Below, piece by piece: positions 55,401-64,000 of a stretch of 64,000 bases of DNA; position 1 is the stretch's first letter, and every line of letters starts with the position of its first letter. Origin of the DNA: Aquisediminimonas profunda (lineage in GTDB: Bacteria; Pseudomonadota; Alphaproteobacteria; Sphingomonadales; Sphingomonadaceae); contig NZ_CP080327.1 of the NCBI RefSeq assembly GCF_019443285.1, forward strand, positions 248,001 to 312,000, in the 5' to 3' direction. The notes under the pieces were generated by a model, which was not told where the DNA came from, ran no database searches, and saw only the letters and a list, made by a program, of their open reading frames with translations. A program made the translations under genes and the position numbers.

Positions 55401-58076
55401 TCAGGCTGCCAGCTTCCTCAGCACATAGTGCAGGATGCCGCCGTTCATGAAATACTCGACTTCATTGGCCGTATCGATCCGGCAAAGCGCAGTGAAGGTA
55501 AAGCTGCTCCCATCCTTTCGGGTTACGAGCACGTCCACATCCTGTCGCGGTTTCAAGCTGGCTATGCCCTTGATCGTGAAGCTGTCATCGCCAGTCAGGC
55601 CAAGCGACGTGCGCGTATCCCCATCCTTGAATTGGAGCGGCAAGACGCCCATGCCGACCAGATTCGAGCGGTGAATGCGTTCGAAGCTTTCGACAATGAC
55701 GGCACGAACTCCGAGAAGATTGGTGCCTTTGGCTGCCCAGTCACGGCTCGAACCCGTGCCATATTCCTTGCCGGCGACAACAACGAGGGCCGTGCCATCG
55801 GCCTTGTGGCGCATGGCGGCGTCATAGATCGGCATGACTTCGTTGCCATAACGCGACATGCCCCCTTCGATTCCCGGGACCATTTCGTTCTTGATGCGAA
55901 TATTGGCAAAGGTGCCGCGCATCATCACTTCATGATGGCCGCGCCTTGCACCATAGGAATTGAAATCTGCCTTGGAAACCTGGTGTTCCATCAGCCAGGT
56001 ACCGGCCGGACTGTCAGCCTTGATCGAGCCCGCCGGGCTGATGTGGTCCGTTGTGATCGAGTCTCCAAGGATCGCAAGCGGCTTCGCTTCAATGATATCG
56101 CCAACCGGTGCCGGCGTCATTGTCATGCCTTCGAAATAGGGAGGGTTGGCAACATAGGTCGAACCGGCGCGCCATTGGTATGTCTCGGACCCTTCGACCT
56201 GGATAGCCTGCCAATGCGCGTCGCCCTGATAGACGTTCGCATAGCGCGCCTGAAACATGGCGCGGTCGATATTTGCGGCCATTGTGTCGGCCACTTCCTG
56301 GTTGGTCGGCCAGATGTCCTTGAGGTAAACGTCCGTCCCGTCGGTCGCTTGCCCGATCGGCGTGGTGGTAAAGTCCTCGGTCACAGTGCCCTTCAGCGCA
56401 TAGGCGACGACAAGGGGCGGCGACGCGAGAAAGTTTGCGCGGACGTCCGGCGACACCCGGCCTTCAAAGTTGCGGTTGCCCGAGAGGACTGAGGCCGCAA
56501 CAATATCATTGCTGTTGATAGCCTTGGAGATCGGCTCGGCAAGAGGACCGGAATTGCCGATGCAGGTCGTGCAGCCATAGCCGACCAGGTTGAAGCCGAT
56601 TGCGTCAAGATGCTCCTGCAACCCGGCCTTCACCAGATAGTCAGTGACGACCTGCGATCCCGGCGCGAGTGAAGTCTTCACCCAGGGTTTCGGTTTCAGC
56701 CCGAAGGCATTGGCCTTTTTCGCCACGAGACCTGCCGCAACCAGGACGCCGGGATTCGATGTATTGGTGCAGCTGGTAATCGCGGCGATGACGACGTCGC
56801 CATCACCGATGTCATGAGCCTTGCCTTCGACGGGAACGCGTTTGAAACCGTCGTGCTTGTAGATGGATGAAAGTTCGCCATTGAAAACGTCGTCAACGTC
56901 GGTCAGGGCAACCTTGTCCTGCGGACGCTTCGGTCCGGCAAGACTCGGGACAACCGTCGACATGTCAAGTTCGAGTGTCGAGGTGAAGACCGGATCCGGC
57001 GAGTCTGAATAACGCCACAGGCCCTGTACCTTGGCATAGGCTTCCGTGAGCGCGATCTGGGATTCGTCACGCCCCGACAAGCGCATATAATCCAGTGTCT
57101 TTTCATCAATGCCGAAAAAGCCGCATGTCGCGCCATATTCAGGCGCCATGTTGGCCAGCGTCGCGCGATCCGCGAGTGTCAGTGAGGACAGGCCCGGCCC
57201 GAAATATTCGACGAAACGACCAACCACCCCGTGCTTTCTGAGCATCTGCGTGCATGTCAGCACAAGGTCGGTCGCGGTTATGCCTTCCTTCAACACGCCC
57301 GTAAGCTTGAATCCGACCACCTCAGGAATCAGCATCGATACGGGCTGGCCAAGCATCGCTGCTTCAGCCTCAATCCCGCCAACACCCCAGCCAAGCACGC
57401 CAAGCCCGTTGATCATTGTCGTGTGGCTGTCGGTCCCGACGCAGGTATCCGGATAGGCGACCGTAGCGCCGCTTGCATCGGTCGACGTCCAGACTGCCTG
57501 GGCAATGTTTTCAAGATTGACCTGGTGACAGATGCCGGTGCCCGGCGGAACCGCCTTGAAATTGTCGAGGCTCTTCGAGCCCCATTTCAGAAAGTCGTAA
57601 CGCTCCCCATTGCGGTGATATTCGATCTCGACGTTCTGCTCGAAGGCCTTTGGATGGCCGAACTCGTCGACCATGACCGAATGGTCGATAACAAGGTGTA
57701 CCGGTACGAGCGGATTGATCTTCGACGTGTCCCCGCCCAACTTGGCAATGGCATCGCGCATAGCGGCCAAATCGACCACGCAGGGAACCCCGGTGAAATC
57801 CTGCAACAGGACCCGGGCAGGGCGATATTGGATTTCGGCATCCGAGGTAGGATTTTTCTGCCAGTCGATGAGAGCCTGGATGTCGCCTGTCGAGACCGTA
57901 AATCCGCCATCCTCGAACCGCAGCAGGTTTTCGAGCAGGACCTTCATGGAAAACGGAAGCCTGGAAATATCGCCAAATTTGGCAGCCGCCTTGTTGAGCG
58001 CATAATAGGCGTAGCTCTTGCCTCCCACATCAAGTGTCGAGCGTGTCCCGAGCGTGTCTTGTCCAACGGCTGTCAT
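55401..58076 (-). CDS. acnA: Aconitate hydratase A
   Basis: The 891-residue enzyme interconverts citrate and isocitrate in the TCA cycle. Cysteines for the [4Fe-4S] cluster are in [11 protein letters not shown] and [14 protein letters not shown]. The N-terminal [47 protein letters not shown] and the C-terminal [16 protein letters not shown] are AcnA blocks. The start ATG at 58076 gives [18 protein letters not shown], typical of the family. CBU_0592-type, cyclase and MFS genes follow closely. Confidence 0.97.
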   Translation of the reverse strand: MTAVGQDTLGTRSTLDVGGKSYAYYALNKAAAKFGDISRLPFSMKVLLENLLRFEDGGFTVSTGDIQALIDWQKNPTSDAEIQYRPARVLLQDFTGVPCVVDLAAMRDAIAKLGGDTSKINPLVPVHLVIDHSVMVDEFGHPKAFEQNVEIEYHRNGERYDFLKWGSKSLDNFKAVPPGTGICHQVNLENIAQAVWTSTDASGATVAYPDTCVGTDSHTTMINGLGVLGWGVGGIEAEAAMLGQPVSMLIPEVVGFKLTGVLKEGITATDLVLTCTQMLRKHGVVGRFVEYFGPGLSSLTLADRATLANMAPEYGATCGFFGIDEKTLDYMRLSGRDESQIALTEAYAKVQGLWRYSDSPDPVFTSTLELDMSTVVPSLAGPKRPQDKVALTDVDDVFNGELSSIYKHDGFKRVPVEGKAHDIGDGDVVIAAITSCTNTSNPGVLVAAGLVAKKANAFGLKPKPWVKTSLAPGSQVVTDYLVKAGLQEHLDAIGFNLVGYGCTTCIGNSGPLAEPISKAINSNDIVAASVLSGNRNFEGRVSPDVRANFLASPPLVVAYALKGTVTEDFTTTPIGQATDGTDVYLKDIWPTNQEVADTMAANIDRAMFQARYANVYQGDAHWQAIQVEGSETYQWRAGSTYVANPPYFEGMTMTPAPVGDIIEAKPLAILGDSITTDHISPAGSIKADSPAGTWLMEHQVSKADFNSYGARRGHHEVMMRGTFANIRIKNEMVPGIEGGMSRYGNEVMPIYDAAMRHKADGTALVVVAGKEYGTGSSRDWAAKGTNLLGVRAVIVESFERIHRSNLVGMGVLPLQFKDGDTRTSLGLTGDDSFTIKGIASLKPRQDVDVLVTRKDGSSFTFTALCRIDTANEVEYFMNGGILHYVLRKLAA

Positions 58077-58462
58077 GAAGGTCTCCCCTGATTGCGCGTG
58101 CAAGGGCGAGCCGATTGGCGATTGCCACTGCACGGGGCTGAAATGTCCCGAAATCCGGCACGGCGCATGACTGCATGTGCGGAACGTTCGCCAAGGCTGT
58201 TAGCAGGGCGACGACGGGCTGTCAGCCCCCGTACCGGACAGATTCTTGCGTCAGTCATGCATCAAGCTGAGCCCTTGATGGAACCTTGCCATGCTTCACC
58301 AATGGCCTTAGCCTGCGTCTTGTCCAAGGTGGAGACGAGTCCCGATCCGGACAACGGAATCGGAGGTCGCGCCGCACTTGCCATGGCCGTGTCGTGCGTG
58401 AGATTTGAAACCGGGCCGTGATGGCCACGCTTGGTCTGCGGCCCCAACAGGGATGCTTTGAA
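58077..58462. other. Intergenic region between acnA and an exported-protein gene
   Basis: This 386-bp divergent gap holds several open frames with no recognisable content or ribosome binding site. It should contain the acnA promoter. No regulatory motif was identified with confidence. Confidence 0.6.
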
Positions 58463-58903
58463 ATGAGAAATGGTCTTTTTGCAGGCGCCATTATGGCGCT
58501 CACTCTTGGTTTGTCTTCGCCTGCCTTGGCGCAGGAATCGTCCTACACACCAGGCAACTATACGGATGTATCGGGCATTGACGTCCTTGACGGGCAGTTC
58601 GAGAACTACATGGACTATCTCGCCGGACCATGGAAAGCTCAGCAGGAGTTCGCTAAGTCAAAGGGCTATATCACCAGCTATCAAGTCCTCGCGAATCCTT
58701 ATGCCCGTGCTGGCGAGCCGGACCTCTTCCTCGTTACTGTCTATCCAAAAGTCTATGATGCTGCCGAGCAATTGCGGCAGCAGAAGGAATTTGAAGCGTT
58801 CATGAAGTCTGACGCGCGAAAGCTGGACACGGCTTACGGAGCCCGCAGCACCATGCGCAAGAGCATGGGCCAGCAGCAACTCCAGGAATTGAAGCTCAAG
58901 TAA
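58463..58903 (+). CDS. Exported hypothetical protein (146 aa)
   Basis: A 146-residue protein with a signal peptide (residues 1-23, ending PALAQE). The mature part is mostly charged and helical, with FENYMDYLAGPWKAQQEF and TVYPKVYDAAEQLRQQKEFE. No domain is recognised. It is a single gene, closed by an intrinsic terminator that also serves the convergent PEP-CTERM gene. Confidence 0.8.
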   Translation: MRNGLFAGAIMALTLGLSSPALAQESSYTPGNYTDVSGIDVLDGQFENYMDYLAGPWKAQQEFAKSKGYITSYQVLANPYARAGEPDLFLVTVYPKVYDAAEQLRQQKEFEAFMKSDARKLDTAYGARSTMRKSMGQQQLQELKLK

Positions 58904-58905
58904 AA

Positions 58906-58948
58906 GGAAAAGCCGCGCGGCCTTTCAGTCGCGCGGCTTGCTTTTCCC
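58906..58948. terminator. Bidirectional rho-independent terminator
   Basis: AAGCCGCGCG and CGCGCGGCTT form a perfect 10-bp stem with A-rich sequence on the left and T-rich (GCTTTTCC) on the right, so it can stop transcription from both the exported-protein gene and the convergent PEP-CTERM gene. Confidence 0.88.
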
Positions 58949-58959
58949 TTATACCGTGT

Positions 58960-59745
58960 TCAGCCGAAGCTGACGTTGGTCTGCACATTCCTGCGGCGCA
59001 TCGCGGCACCGACGAAGCCAAAGCCCAAAATCATCATGGCCCATGTGGCCGGCTCTGGAACAGCTGAACTCCCCGAGACGGTCAGGTTGGAGAACTTGAA
59101 CGCATCAACCTTGCGATCGGCATTGTTGAAGGCCGCGCCGACAAGCCAGATGTTTCCCACATTGGCAGCCGGATTCAGCAAGCGCGTATTGGTCGTTCCC
59201 CCACCGGTCAGCGTCGAGAATCCGCCATTGAAGACGCCCGAAAGCGTTGCAAAGCTCTGGTTGTTAAGCGCCGGCTGGCTATTCCAAGGCGTATTCGTCG
59301 TACCGAAGCCAACAGTCGCGTCAGTATCGAGGGAGTTGCCCAAAGAAAATGGTGTGAACTTTCCCGACACTAAGCTGACGGCCTTGTCGAATTGCAGGAT
59401 GAAGAAATCATACCGGTTCTGGTTGTCAGCCGTATGCGTGTTGCCGGATCCGTTTTCATCACCTGACGTTACGCCCAGACCGGAGCTGTAAAAACCCAAA
59501 TAGGAGTCCTGCACAACGCCCGCTTGGGTCGCTGACGTAAGGCTCCAGCCGGTCACGCGCATGTTCAGTGTCGTCCCACCACTCGTCGCAGTGAATGTAC
59601 GCGAATTGGCGTCGGCACCGCTCGTGCTCGAAGATCCGCCCGTCAAGCTGAATACATAGGTGGCCGCATGCGCCGAAGAGACAGACGCACCCGCTGAGAG
59701 TGCCAAAGCACATGCGACAGAAGTCGCCCGAGAAACCAAGCTCAT
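58960..59745 (-). CDS. PEPxxWA-CTERM sorting domain protein
   Basis: The 261-residue secreted protein has a signal peptide (residues 1-28) and the C-terminal sorting signal VPEPATWAMMILGFGFVGAA followed by MRRRN, the P-E-P-x-x-W-A variant found in sphingomonads and related groups. The middle is Ser/Thr/Gly-rich with little charge, as in carbohydrate-linked surface proteins. After cleavage by an exosortase-like system it would be anchored or released at the surface. The sorting enzyme is not in the window. Confidence 0.92.
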   Translation of the reverse strand: MSLVSRATSVACALALSAGASVSSAHAATYVFSLTGGSSSTSGADANSRTFTATSGGTTLNMRVTGWSLTSATQAGVVQDSYLGFYSSGLGVTSGDENGSGNTHTADNQNRYDFFILQFDKAVSLVSGKFTPFSLGNSLDTDATVGFGTTNTPWNSQPALNNQSFATLSGVFNGGFSTLTGGGTTNTRLLNPAANVGNIWLVGAAFNNADRKVDAFKFSNLTVSGSSAVPEPATWAMMILGFGFVGAAMRRRNVQTNVSFG

Positions 59746-60160
59746 TTCACTTACCCCGTAAAAATGAGGCCTTAAAATGCCCGAAACGGCGACCGTAGTC
59801 TATCGAAGAAATGGCTGAATTCTGGGGTTTATGTCTTGTTTTGAGACGAGGTCATTGCCCGAAAAAAGTTGCGGACCACTAGCTGTTAACCATCGAAGCC
59901 CGCAGAAGTTCGCCGCCAATCTGGCGCAGCAAGAATCAAAGCGGCGTAACCGCAAGACTGACCATGGTTAAGCGGGAAACCCCAGCACGCGACGTTCGCC
60001 TGCAATCAGTCTTGCAGAATTTGACCGAGCAAGAATCGATTCGCAACCAACTGCGACCTCGAACTATCGCGCTCGCAAGTGTTGCAACCCCAGCTGAATA
60101 GGGCTTATCGGCTGCGCTTCGACAGTTCCGACCGCTAGTCAAACCAAGACTGAGACCAAG
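59746..60160. other. Intergenic region before the ATP-grasp gene
   Basis: This 415-bp gap separates divergent genes. A 45-codon frame at 59964-60101 lacks a ribosome binding site and is not called. The AT-rich stretch at 59750-59880 probably contains the PEP-CTERM gene promoter. Confidence 0.55.
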
Positions 60161-61009
60161 ATGCGCCTTGCCATACTGACACCCGCGCTCGACTATTATG
60201 TCAATTGGCACGCCGATGCGGGAGATTATCGACGCGTGTTCGGAGAAGCTGTCTCGTTCAGGGAATGGCGCGATCCAGGCAACCTGAAGGAATTCGACCT
60301 GATCATGCCCCTTCTGGTCTGGGGTTATCAACACGATCCGGTCCTTTGGGATGCGCACCTTGCCGCTTGGCGCGGGCTTCCCTTCGCCAACACGCTTCCA
60401 ACACTGCGATGGAACACAAGAAAGACCTATCTCGTCGCGCTGGAATCGCGCGGAGTAGCCATTGTTCCAACTCGCGTTGCTTCATCCTTTAGCGATCAGG
60501 ATCTCGAGTCCGCGCGTGCAATCTTTGGCGACGTCGCCTTAGTGGTAAAGCCAACAATTTCAGGTGGCGCGGAGGGTACCCATCTTTTGCGGCCGGGAGA
60601 TCCGGTTCCGACCGACGTTGCCCTGCGCGAAATGCTAATCCAGCCACTCATGTCAGCAATTTCTGAAGAAGGTGAGTTCAGCCTGTTCTACTTTGGCGGA
60701 GAATTCAGTCACGCCATTCTTAAACGTCCGGCTGCGGGCGATTTTCGCGTCCAGGAGCAGTTTGGTGGCACGGAAATCCAGATAGAGCCGCCGCTGAACT
60801 CGCAACATCTTGCGAATTCGGTCCTAAGCGCGTTGCACGAGCCCCCGCTATATGCGCGGGTCGACATGATCCGCGGTGCCGATGGCGAATTCCAGCTGAT
60901 GGAACTTGAACTGATTGAGCCATCGCTTTTCCTTCGCCACGCACCTGACCGCGGCGCAATGTTTGCCCAGGCCGTGCAGCACCATGTCGAAAAGAACCAC
61001 AGCGGTTGA
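60161..61009 (+). CDS. ATP-grasp domain-containing protein
   Basis: The 282-residue protein has the ATP-grasp arrangement: a central VVKPTISGGAEGTHLL with the ATP-binding lysine and glycine-rich loop (residues about 124-140), LIQPLMSAISEEGEFSL, and a C-terminal LYARVDMIRGADGEFQLMEL with the Mg2+ acidic residues, followed by ELIEPSLF. The N-terminal half, with LIMPLLVWGY, is the substrate side. It resembles glutathione-synthetase/RimK-like ligases of unknown specificity common in this order. tRNA-Tyr follows 49 bp downstream. Confidence 0.87.
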   Translation: MRLAILTPALDYYVNWHADAGDYRRVFGEAVSFREWRDPGNLKEFDLIMPLLVWGYQHDPVLWDAHLAAWRGLPFANTLPTLRWNTRKTYLVALESRGVAIVPTRVASSFSDQDLESARAIFGDVALVVKPTISGGAEGTHLLRPGDPVPTDVALREMLIQPLMSAISEEGEFSLFYFGGEFSHAILKRPAAGDFRVQEQFGGTEIQIEPPLNSQHLANSVLSALHEPPLYARVDMIRGADGEFQLMELELIEPSLFLRHAPDRGAMFAQAVQHHVEKNHSG

Positions 61010-61058
61010 CTTCGTCGTGCGCCTTCGCCAAGGGCCTGCCTCGCCCGAGCGCAACCAT

Positions 61059-61144
61059 GGACAGGTGGCCGAGTGGTTAATGGCAGCAGACTGTAAATCT
61101 GCCCGCGAGAGCGTACGCTGGTTCGAATCCAGCCCTGTCCACCA
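61059..61144 (+). tRNA. tRNA-Tyr (anticodon GTA)
   Basis: GGACAGG pairs with CCTGTCC to form the acceptor stem. The anticodon loop CTGTAAA gives GTA (61093-61095). A long variable arm and GGTTCGAATCC T-arm are present, and CCA is encoded at the 3' end. This class II layout is standard for bacterial tRNA-Tyr. Confidence 0.96.
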
Positions 61145-61391
61145 CACTTGTGATTTTGCCGTACCCGGCTTCTGATTTGACGCAGCAACAACCGCAATCG
61201 GCCAGTTGTCGTTGCTGCTGTGCGGCGAAGTTGGCGGCGAGGCGAATAGAGGCAGGGATGGGGGCCAAGAGCCTCGCCGCACTCGAATGTCTATAGGAAA
61301 ACCCTCTCCGACGCGCGCGCCACGTTCGACGAGTGCACTTTCGGCTTCTGCGAACGTCGGAAAATCGCCCTCAGCCGCAACTTTTGGCTGA

Positions 61392-61541
61392 TCACCCCGA
61401 ACGACGGAAGCCCGCGAAGTATCCTAGTACGAAGGACGCAACCAGGACCATCTGGACTTTGCCAAGTTCATCGTGCCAGCCAATGACTTGTCGTCCAAAG
61501 GCGAAAAGGCCCACAAAGAGGGCAGTCGCTGCAATCCTCAT
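61392..61541 (-). CDS. Small two-helix membrane protein (49 aa)
   Basis: A 49-residue ORF, too short for usual gene calling. Residues 3-20 (IAATALFVGLFAFGRQVI) and 30-46 (QMVLVASFVLGYFAGF) form two membrane helices separated by GWHDELGKV. GGGA lies 9 nt before the ATG. It is antisense to nothing recognisable and sits between tRNA-Tyr and purS. No family is known to me. Confidence 0.5.
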   Translation of the reverse strand: MRIAATALFVGLFAFGRQVIGWHDELGKVQMVLVASFVLGYFAGFRRSG

Positions 61542-61692
61542 CCCATTTTCCCACGACGAGTCCCTGGCCGTGATTGAACCCCCGCATTGAAGTGTGCGGG
61601 CTCATGCCTAAGAAAAGATGAATCTTGCCCTGCGGTCAGTGCACCGGTATCGGGCAGGCGCACCCCACACTCTTGCCCAGAAAGTCCGCCCG

Positions 61693-61923
61693 ATGAAGAT
61701 GCGAGTCCATGTCACTCTCAAGAACGGCGTACTCGACCCGCAAGGAAAGGCGATCCATCACGCGCTTGAAGGTCTTGGCTTTTCTGGCGTCAACAGTGTT
61801 CGGCAAGGCAAGTTGATTGAGCTCGACCTGGACGATTCGGTCACCGAGGCTGCGGTTGAAGACATGTGCCGCAAATTGCTGGCCAACACAGTCATCGAGA
61901 ATTTCCGTATCGAAAGGGCCTGA
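61693..61923 (+). CDS. purS: Phosphoribosylformylglycinamidine synthase subunit PurS
   Basis: A 76-residue protein with [20 protein letters not shown] and [13 protein letters not shown], the standard PurS pattern. PurS bridges PurL and PurQ in the three-subunit FGAM synthase of alphaproteobacteria and Gram-positives. It ends 4 bp before purQ. purL is not in the window. Confidence 0.95.
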   Translation: MKMRVHVTLKNGVLDPQGKAIHHALEGLGFSGVNSVRQGKLIELDLDDSVTEAAVEDMCRKLLANTVIENFRIERA

Positions 61924-61927
61924 GGCC

Positions 61928-62596
61928 ATGAAATCCGCTGTCATTGTCTTTCCCGGTTCCAATTGCGATCGCGACATGGCGATGGCTCTCGAACTTGCAA
62001 CCGGTCGGGTGCCAGAGATGATCTGGCACAGGGAAGCCGAGCTGCCGGACGGGTTGGATATCATCGCCATTCCGGGTGGGTTTTCCTACGGCGACTACCT
62101 CAGGTCGGGCGCGATGGCGGCGCAATCGCCCGTCATGCGCGCTGTCGTGAGAGCCGCGGGGCGCGGCGTTTCTGTGCTGGGTGTATGCAATGGCTTTCAG
62201 GTCCTGACGGAAGTCGGTCTTTTGCCAGGTGTGCTGATGCGCAATGCCGGGATCAACTTCGTCTGCCGCGATGTGTCGCTCAGTGTGGCGAACAGCCAGT
62301 CGATTTTCACGAGCAGGTACGAGCAGGATGAACTGCTTACCATTCCGGTTGCGCATCATGATGGGAATTATTTCGCGGACAGAGCCACGCTCGATCGCCT
62401 TGAGGGCGAGGGCCGGGTTGCATTTCGATATCAGGAGCAGGTCAACGGTTCAGTCAACGATATTGCTGGCATCCTCAATGCCGAAGGCAATGTGCTGGGA
62501 ATGATGCCGCATCCCGAGCGGATGATTGAAGCCGCTCATGGCGGCACCGACGGGCTGAGACTGTTTGAAGGGCTTGTCGGCAGGGTCTTGGCCTGA
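61928..62596 (+). CDS. purQ: Phosphoribosylformylglycinamidine synthase subunit PurQ (glutaminase)
   Basis: The 222-residue class I glutamine amidotransferase supplies ammonia for FGAM synthesis in the purine pathway. [10 protein letters not shown] is the PurQ N-terminus, [15 protein letters not shown] the oxyanion region, GVCNGFQVL contains the nucleophilic cysteine, and MMPHPERM the catalytic histidine and glutamate. TGAGG precedes the ATG. Confidence 0.97.
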   Translation: MKSAVIVFPGSNCDRDMAMALELATGRVPEMIWHREAELPDGLDIIAIPGGFSYGDYLRSGAMAAQSPVMRAVVRAAGRGVSVLGVCNGFQVLTEVGLLPGVLMRNAGINFVCRDVSLSVANSQSIFTSRYEQDELLTIPVAHHDGNYFADRATLDRLEGEGRVAFRYQEQVNGSVNDIAGILNAEGNVLGMMPHPERMIEAAHGGTDGLRLFEGLVGRVLA

Positions 62597-62612
62597 TCAC
62601 GCAAAAGGTCGA

Positions 62613-62945
62613 TCAATTTTCCACGAGCGCAAGCAATTCCGACAGAGTGAAGGGCTTGGCGAGCACCGGACGTCCACGGAAGGCCTCGACTGGGATGCCC
62701 CCCGTGTCCGCACTCATGAAATGGATACATAACCGCTGATAACGGGACTGTGCGGCATCGGCCAGTTCCGGACCGGTCATCCCTGGCATCTGCACATCGG
62801 TCAAAAGCACCGAGATATTTTCGTCAAGCAATGCCAGTGCAGTTGCGCCGCAGTCAGCCTCTGAAACGTCATGCCCATTGTCGCGCAACGCATCTGCCGT
62901 CATCTGACGGATACGGCTGTCATCATCGACAACGAGGATTTTCAC
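62613..62945 (-). CDS. Single-domain response regulator (CheY-like receiver)
   Basis: A 110-residue receiver domain without output domain. The acidic pocket VVDDD, phosphoacceptor aspartate in LLTDVQMPG (about residue 50), switch serine in FMSAD and lysine in LAKPFT are all present. Its ATG overlaps the stop of the serine palmitoyltransferase gene by 4 nt (ATGA), so it is translated from the same mRNA. The cognate kinase is not visible, and the target is unknown. Confidence 0.93.
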   Translation of the reverse strand: MKILVVDDDSRIRQMTADALRDNGHDVSEADCGATALALLDENISVLLTDVQMPGMTGPELADAAQSRYQRLCIHFMSADTGGIPVEAFRGRPVLAKPFTLSELLALVEN

Positions 62946-64000
62946 GCGATTGCGCCGACTGCCCTACCCGCTTCGGCGAACCGGCCAAGCACCGTATCGA
63001 TCTGCTCGCGTGTGTGCTCGGCACACAGGGAGCACCGAAGCAGGAATGTGCCAGCTGGTGTCGCAGGCGGTCGCGCCATATTTACATAGACGCCAAGCTC
63101 TATCATCCTGTCCCACATGGTAACGGCCTGATCCTGATCATCGAGCAGGACGGTGACAATGGCAGACTCAGGCGTCTCTGTCGGGAGGCGGAAGCCAAGC
63201 GCCTTGAGGCCGCCATGCAGCTGGCGAACATTTTCCCAAAGATGCTGGCGCTTGTTGTGGGCATGCATCAACTTGCGAATTGAAGTCGCAGCGGTCGCGA
63301 CCACACTGGGTGGCAAGGATGCTGTAAAAACATAGGGACGACAAACCAGCCGCAAAATCTCGAAACTGGGATGATTGGACACGACAAAGCCACCCACCGT
63401 GCCAACCGATTTCGAGAAGGTACCGACCACGAAATCGACCTCTCCGTCCAGTCCCTGAGCCTCATAGACTCCGCGGCCATTCGGGCCATAGAAACCCATC
63501 GAATGTGCCTCGTCGACGAGCACCTGGGCGCCATGCTTCTTGGCAACGGCGACCATCTTGTCGAGCGGCGCAATGTCGCCAAGCATCGAATAGACGCCTT
63601 CGAGAACGACGAGTTTGGCGGCTTCCACGGGCAGGCGACCGAGCCTCTTGTCAAGATCCTCGACGCTGTTGTGACGAAAGCGAACGATCTCGGCGTTGCC
63701 AAGAAAACACCCATCATAGATTGATGCATGACTGTCTGCATCGAGGATGACATAGTCGCCCTTGCCTGCAACGGTTGAAACAAAGCCCAGATTCGCCTGG
63801 TATCCCGTTGAAAAGACCATGGCATGTTTCGTGCCGTAAAATTCCTTCAAGGCGTCTTCGGCGTCGATATGATCCCGGAACGTGCCATTGAGGCAACGGC
63901 TGCCATTCGTGCCAGACCCGTATGAATCAAGTGCTTCCTTGCCCGCTCGGATCACGTCCGGATCAAAGGTCATTCCCATGTAATTATAGGTGCCGAGCAG
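62942..64000 (-). CDS. spt: Serine palmitoyltransferase (partial, N-terminus beyond window)
   Basis: 353 residues are visible; the frame stays open to the right edge with LLGTYNYMGMTFDPDV, so the true start lies outside. It is an alpha-oxoamine synthase with the PLP lysine in GTFSKSVGTVGGF, the cofactor-stacking histidine in DADSHASIYDG and the aspartate in VDEAHSMGFYGP. RLVCRPYVFTASLPPSV and MARPPATPAGTFLLRCSLC match Sphingomonas-type SPT. It condenses serine with palmitoyl-CoA to 3-ketosphinganine, the first step of sphingolipid synthesis. KBL or ALA synthase are less likely relatives. Confidence 0.93.
   Translation of the reverse strand: MLGTYNYMGMTFDPDVIRAGKEALDSYGSGTNGSRCLNGTFRDHIDAEDALKEFYGTKHAMVFSTGYQANLGFVSTVAGKGDYVILDADSHASIYDGCFLGNAEIVRFRHNSVEDLDKRLGRLPVEAAKLVVLEGVYSMLGDIAPLDKMVAVAKKHGAQVLVDEAHSMGFYGPNGRGVYEAQGLDGEVDFVVGTFSKSVGTVGGFVVSNHPSFEILRLVCRPYVFTASLPPSVVATAATSIRKLMHAHNKRQHLWENVRQLHGGLKALGFRLPTETPESAIVTVLLDDQDQAVTMWDRMIELGVYVNMARPPATPAGTFLLRCSLCAEHTREQIDTVLGRFAEAGRAVGAIA

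Noticed and set aside
58092-58421. 109-codon plus-strand frame upstream of the exported 146-residue protein
   Set aside because: Arginine- and alanine-rich composition typical of non-coding high-GC frames, no start signal, overlaps the acnA promoter region.
59964-60101. 45-codon plus-strand frame before the ATP-grasp gene
   Set aside because: It has no ribosome binding site or hydrophobic or structured feature that would set it apart from chance.
60848-61282. Minus-strand ORF across tRNA-Tyr with GLDSNQRTLSRADLQSAA
   Set aside because: The middle of the frame is the antisense of tRNA-Tyr, a well-known spurious translation; the rest has no start signal or domain.

Overview
The window is a gene-dense, high-GC stretch of an alphaproteobacterial chromosome, most likely from the family Sphingomonadaceae. 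The evidence is the serine palmitoyltransferase running off the right edge (sphingolipids replace LPS in this family), the K+-insensitive proton-pumping pyrophosphatase next to thiL, split glycine dehydrogenase subunits, a PEPxxWA-CTERM protein, an infA-maf-RNase E/G block and PhhA. The genus cannot be fixed from the sequence alone. No phage, insertion sequence, CRISPR array or rRNA was seen.

Layout. 1-4.8 kb: a minus-strand acyl-CoA cluster (AMP-dependent ligase, VOC protein, DsbA/HCCA-isomerase-like protein, atypical enoyl-CoA hydratase, GNAT cut by the window edge) facing two hotdog thioesterases. 4.8-9.5 kb: the glycine cleavage operon gcvT-gcvH-gcvPA-gcvPB behind a tandem glycine riboswitch. 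9.5-13.1 kb: a lipoprotein, ispH-radC and an OmpA-type protein. 13.3-17.8 kb: M20 amidohydrolase, acyl-CoA dehydrogenase, DUF2177, GST and folP on the minus strand. 18.1-20.7 kb: sdhC-sdhD-sdhA, without sdhB next to it. 20.9-27.6 kb: a DUF418 membrane protein, an SDR, a TauE/SafE permease, prmA, a PLP decarboxylase and phhA, with palindromic repeats at the convergent ends. 27.7-33.1 kb: three exported proteins in a row (SH3-like, M48 metalloprotease, TPR-CHAT putative caspase-like protease). 33.3-40.5 kb: SDR, galE, thiL, hppA and an exported amidase. 40.5-43.4 kb: an accessory-looking islet of tiny overlapping membrane-protein ORFs, a four-helix membrane protein and a TPR-repeat protein. 43.9-49.4 kb: infA-maf-RNase E/G-like, then purD and xseA back to back with overlapping start codons, DUF2093 and an M23 peptidase. 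49.4-53.3 kb: copper resistance (copA-copB-PepSY, and copC divergent). 53.3-58.1 kb: acnA followed by three small-to-medium genes. 58.4-64 kb: an exported protein, a PEP-CTERM protein, an ATP-grasp protein, tRNA-Tyr, purS-purQ, a single-domain response regulator and serine palmitoyltransferase.

Most of the window is housekeeping metabolism in tightly packed operons, many with ATGA or TGATG start/stop overlaps. The parts that look least explained are the SH3/M48/CHAT exported trio, the chain of small membrane ORFs at 40.7-41.3 kb, the response regulator translationally coupled to serine palmitoyltransferase, and the shared purD/xseA start. Functional calls come from motif recognition by eye; no database search was possible.
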